Shown here one piece after another: positions 30,356 through 32,915 of a stretch of DNA of 32,915 bases. The stretch's first letter is position 1, and the number at the start of each line of letters is the position of its first letter. Source of the DNA: Gamarada debralockiae (Eukaryota; Ascomycota; Leotiomycetes; Helotiales; Hyphodiscaceae). The notes below the pieces were generated by a model. It saw only the letters and a list, made by a program, of their open reading frames with translations. It was not told the DNA's origin and searched no databases. Made by a program: the position numbers and the translations under genes. Location: positions 1-32,915 of the forward strand of contig NXFV01001729.1 of the NCBI GenBank assembly GCA_002803225.1, given 5' to 3'.

Positions 30356-32578
30356 ATGCATCGATCTGGCCGAAGCGGCGCAGACACTCCGCTGTTGAGA
30401 GTCTCGAGGCCGGTTTCGGCATGTTCGAGATGTGAGTCTGACCCGAACATCTTGATCTCCTTCATCACCTGACTCTACCAATAGGCCGAGCCGCTAAAGT
30501 CAAGGTCCGAAATCTCCCCCCCTTTAACAGCTTTTGACTAATAGCCATAAGTGCGATGGCAAGCTACCAGCATGCACTGCCTGCGAGAAGTCAGGAAGGT
30601 CAAGTGGGTGCTCAAGTGCCAATGACCAATTTGCTAAGGGAAAGGAGAGAAGGTTTGCTATCAGCATCGCTCAACCGTAGTATCTCGCACTTACATTCCC
30701 CAGCTATGTCGCATCTCTTGAATCCCGCGTTGAGAAACTTGAGAGGAGGATTGCCTATGCGAGGTCTCGAAAGGCCTCTGTAGCTATGCATGATGCGGAT
30801 GAGCCCACTGAGCCACCAGATCGCAAAGACTCTCTTGCAACGATACGTGCCGCCATTCATGGAAAGGCTGCCAGGCGACGCGAGGCCGCAGACGTCAATG
30901 AACTTGTGTCGGATTTTGGATTTCTGTGAGTCCTTTACAATGGTACTATATCTCCTTGCTAACATCGTTCAGTTCTGTCAATGCCACAACTCGCGATTTC
31001 GAGTCGAGTACGACTAACATGACCTTTGCTCGTCTCATTCTGGCAGCTGCCAATAATGATGCGATATCCATACCAAAGCCGTTTCAACTACCACCAAGAG
31101 CGTCGACAATGGCACTGGCTCAATACTATCTCGACAACGTTTACGCACTATTTCCGGTTTTCTCCGAAACCGCCCTCTTCAATGCCCTAGATGCCGTCTA
31201 CCAAACCAATGGACGCCCTGTCACGGACTTTGAGTACTGGCTTCTGTATATGGTTTTCGCGGTTGCGTCTAGTGCGCAATCTCGAAGCAGTAGGGACGCA
31301 TTTTATATCGATGGCATCAACTGGGTTGGCCGCGCATTACGCTATGCTGATAAGGTTCTCATGCCAGGTTACGTCTCTCAGATTCAAGCATTGGTTCTAC
31401 TGGTTCAGTATTCCATGCTGGATCCAGCCCATTTCGATAGTTGGCAACTGATTGGATTTGCTTGCCGCGCTGTGGTAGATCTCGGATTTCACCAAGATCC
31501 GCCCAAAGAACAACAAACGGACAAGAAGACCCTAGAAATGCGACGCAGACTGTTCTATTGTGTCTATTCTCTCGATAGGTACTTTTACATTCGACAGCCC
31601 AACATGAGCTTACTAATTGGCTGCAGATCTATCAGCATGGTCCATGCGAGGGCTTTCTCCTTCACTGATGACTCTACAAGCGTGGCTTACCCCTCTGTGC
31701 CAACCACTGTTACCCCAGGCACCACTGGCAATGCTCTGACAGGACCTCAATCTCTAGAGACAGCTCTACTTCTATTCCAATTACGATATGCACAGTCATG
31801 TTGGTATCAGGAATTGTTCCAATCAAGTCGCGATCCTCTACAACATGCATCGACGTACATCTGGCAAGTGTGTCAGGAGATGCGTGAATGGTCGGAGTCT
31901 TTTCCGGACACCTTACCTCTCGCCTTCAAGGATTTCTTCGACCTCGAACTTCTCTACAGCTACGTCTACTGTCTTGCTCCATCCTGCCGAGTTCTAGCCG
32001 TATCCGATTATGGCAAGACCCTGATCTTCGAATACAGCATTGCTTACATGCAGAAAATATTTCCCATTAGTAGAGATCCTATCAATACCGCCTTCTACAC
32101 CTATCACGACGCACTTCGAGTATATTTCGTTGGCAGCCAATTCCTCGCAGTCCTCACCGAGTCTCAAGACAAGATTCTGAATGGAATTTTGCCGTACACG
32201 CCAATTATTCCCGGCTCCCCGCCACCTCCCCCCTTGCCCAGCAACACGGGTGCTGATAATGTTGATCGAAGTATCAATTGCATCACCCACATCAAGGAGA
32301 CGTTGAAGACTTTTGGCCATCGTTGGGACGATTCGCAAGCTCTTCAATCGAGTTTCGAGGGTCAAGCCGAATCTATCCTTACTATGTTGCATCGAAGGAA
32401 GCATCATGTTGATGATATTTCTCGCAGTAGTCATAGCCCGGGTTTCGTACCTCAGCCTCAGCCTGTCTATGATCATATGGGGAACTTGATCGTGGATGAT
32501 TGGACGAATATGGGTACGATATTTGCGGGCACGGGTACAATGCCAGGAGGGCAAGGAGGACCGGCACATGGTTTGTAG
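30356..32578 (+). CDS. Zn2Cys6 transcription factor with fungal-specific TF domain
   Basis: The model has exons 30356-30431, 30485-30504, 30552-30652, 30704-30925, 30973-31578 and 31627-32578, giving 658 residues. The zinc cluster uses Cys23, 26, 33, 40, 43 and 52 (C-x2-C-x6-C-x6-C-x2-C-x8-C); two introns interrupt it and exon 2 is only 20 nt. A coiled coil follows (GKERSYVASLESRVEKLERR). The Fungal_trans region includes DFGFLSVNATTRDF, YYLDNVYALFPVF, LVLLVQYSMLDPAHFDSWQL and RRRLFYCVYSLDRSISMVHA, the last restored by splicing a 48-nt intron that leaves the frame open when retained. The donor of intron 2 (GTCCGA) and its AAG acceptor are weak, but the product AAKVKCDGKLPAC is the canonical form. 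The target genes are unknown. Confidence 0.9.
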
Positions 32579-32886
32579 TTACAGATATCCAACGAACTTT
32601 CAATTTCTACTCGAGTTAAATACTTGTAGGATTTCCTGAATGACGGGTGATGTGTATCAGGGACTGAACCAATGCCCGAGCCACGATTCGACGCGGTCAT
32701 TAAAGGACACTGCCGTAATTGAAGGAGCATCTCCCTTTCTTTCTTCCCTCCCTGCTGCTTTGGTTAACCACAGCGCTGGTCCGAGCAACTGCAGCTTCAG
32801 TAGTAAGCACAATCCACCCCTTTTACTCCTTTTGAGGTCGGTCTGAACAATCGTAATTTGGACTTTAGACGTTGCAACCATCATCT
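32579..32886. other. 3' flank of the rightward transcription-factor gene
   Basis: About 300 nt after the stop codon lead to the window end. They probably include the 3' UTR. No further coding region is recognised. Confidence 0.45.
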
Positions 32887-32915
32887 CCCCCCCCCCCCCC
32901 CCCCCCCCCCCCCCC
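32887..32915 (+). repeat. terminal run of 29 C
   Basis: The window ends in an uninterrupted poly-C of 29 bases. No comparable homopolymer exists elsewhere in the window. It may be a sequencing or assembly artefact at a contig or gap edge, or a true C tract cut by the window boundary. Confidence 0.9.

Overview
The window comes from a filamentous ascomycete (Pezizomycotina). Genes are compact and most carry short GT-AG introns of about 47-217 nt with CTRAY branch sites. The proteins are fungal types: RSC7, IML2, VPS9 with a CUE domain, a GH53 galactanase and Zn2Cys6 regulators. A placement in Leotiomycetes is only an impression from protein style. I see no virus, transposon, tRNA, rRNA or CRISPR array. 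All gene models are built by hand from splice sites, reading phase and family resemblance.

Layout. 1-1768: no convincing complete gene, perhaps the tail of a CDS at 1-117. 1769-3999 (+): RSC chromatin-remodelling subunit RSC7. 4989-7184 (-): IML2/TTC39-type protein. 7914-8338 (+): SEM1/DSS1, three exons. 8776-10441 (-): phosphoglycerate kinase, six exons, with a possible alternative 3' end to 8708. 10970-12055 (-): Mpv17/PMP22 membrane protein. 12805-14273 (-): GH53 endo-galactanase. 15330-15983 (+): small repeat protein with a Cys-rich head. 16519-18485 (-): ASNSD1-type asparagine synthase-domain protein. 18940-21535 (+): VPS9, a Rab5-type GEF. 21965-24486 (+): conserved protein of unknown role. 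24843-25836 (+): type II haloacid dehalogenase-like hydrolase. 26282-28870 (-) and 30356-32578 (+): two divergent Zn2Cys6 transcription factors about 1.5 kb apart. The window ends in a run of 29 C.

Most genes are housekeeping and unrelated in function, so this is not a biosynthetic cluster. The unusual content is in RNA processing. First, two introns of the PGK gene and one intron of the GH53 gene share a 35-nt core. Two of these (one from each gene) also share their 5' ends, as expected for introner-like elements or copied introns. Second, the GH53 gene reads correctly only if an 8-nt microexon is included, which restores the conserved S-D-x-W-A-D motif. Third, the normal PGK stop lies inside a potential 50-nt intron; splicing it would give a C-terminus ending SKSNL, resembling a type 1 peroxisomal targeting signal. 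That is the logic known for cryptic peroxisomal glycolytic enzymes in fungi. The neighbouring gene encodes an Mpv17/PMP22-family organelle membrane protein, which may be coincidence.
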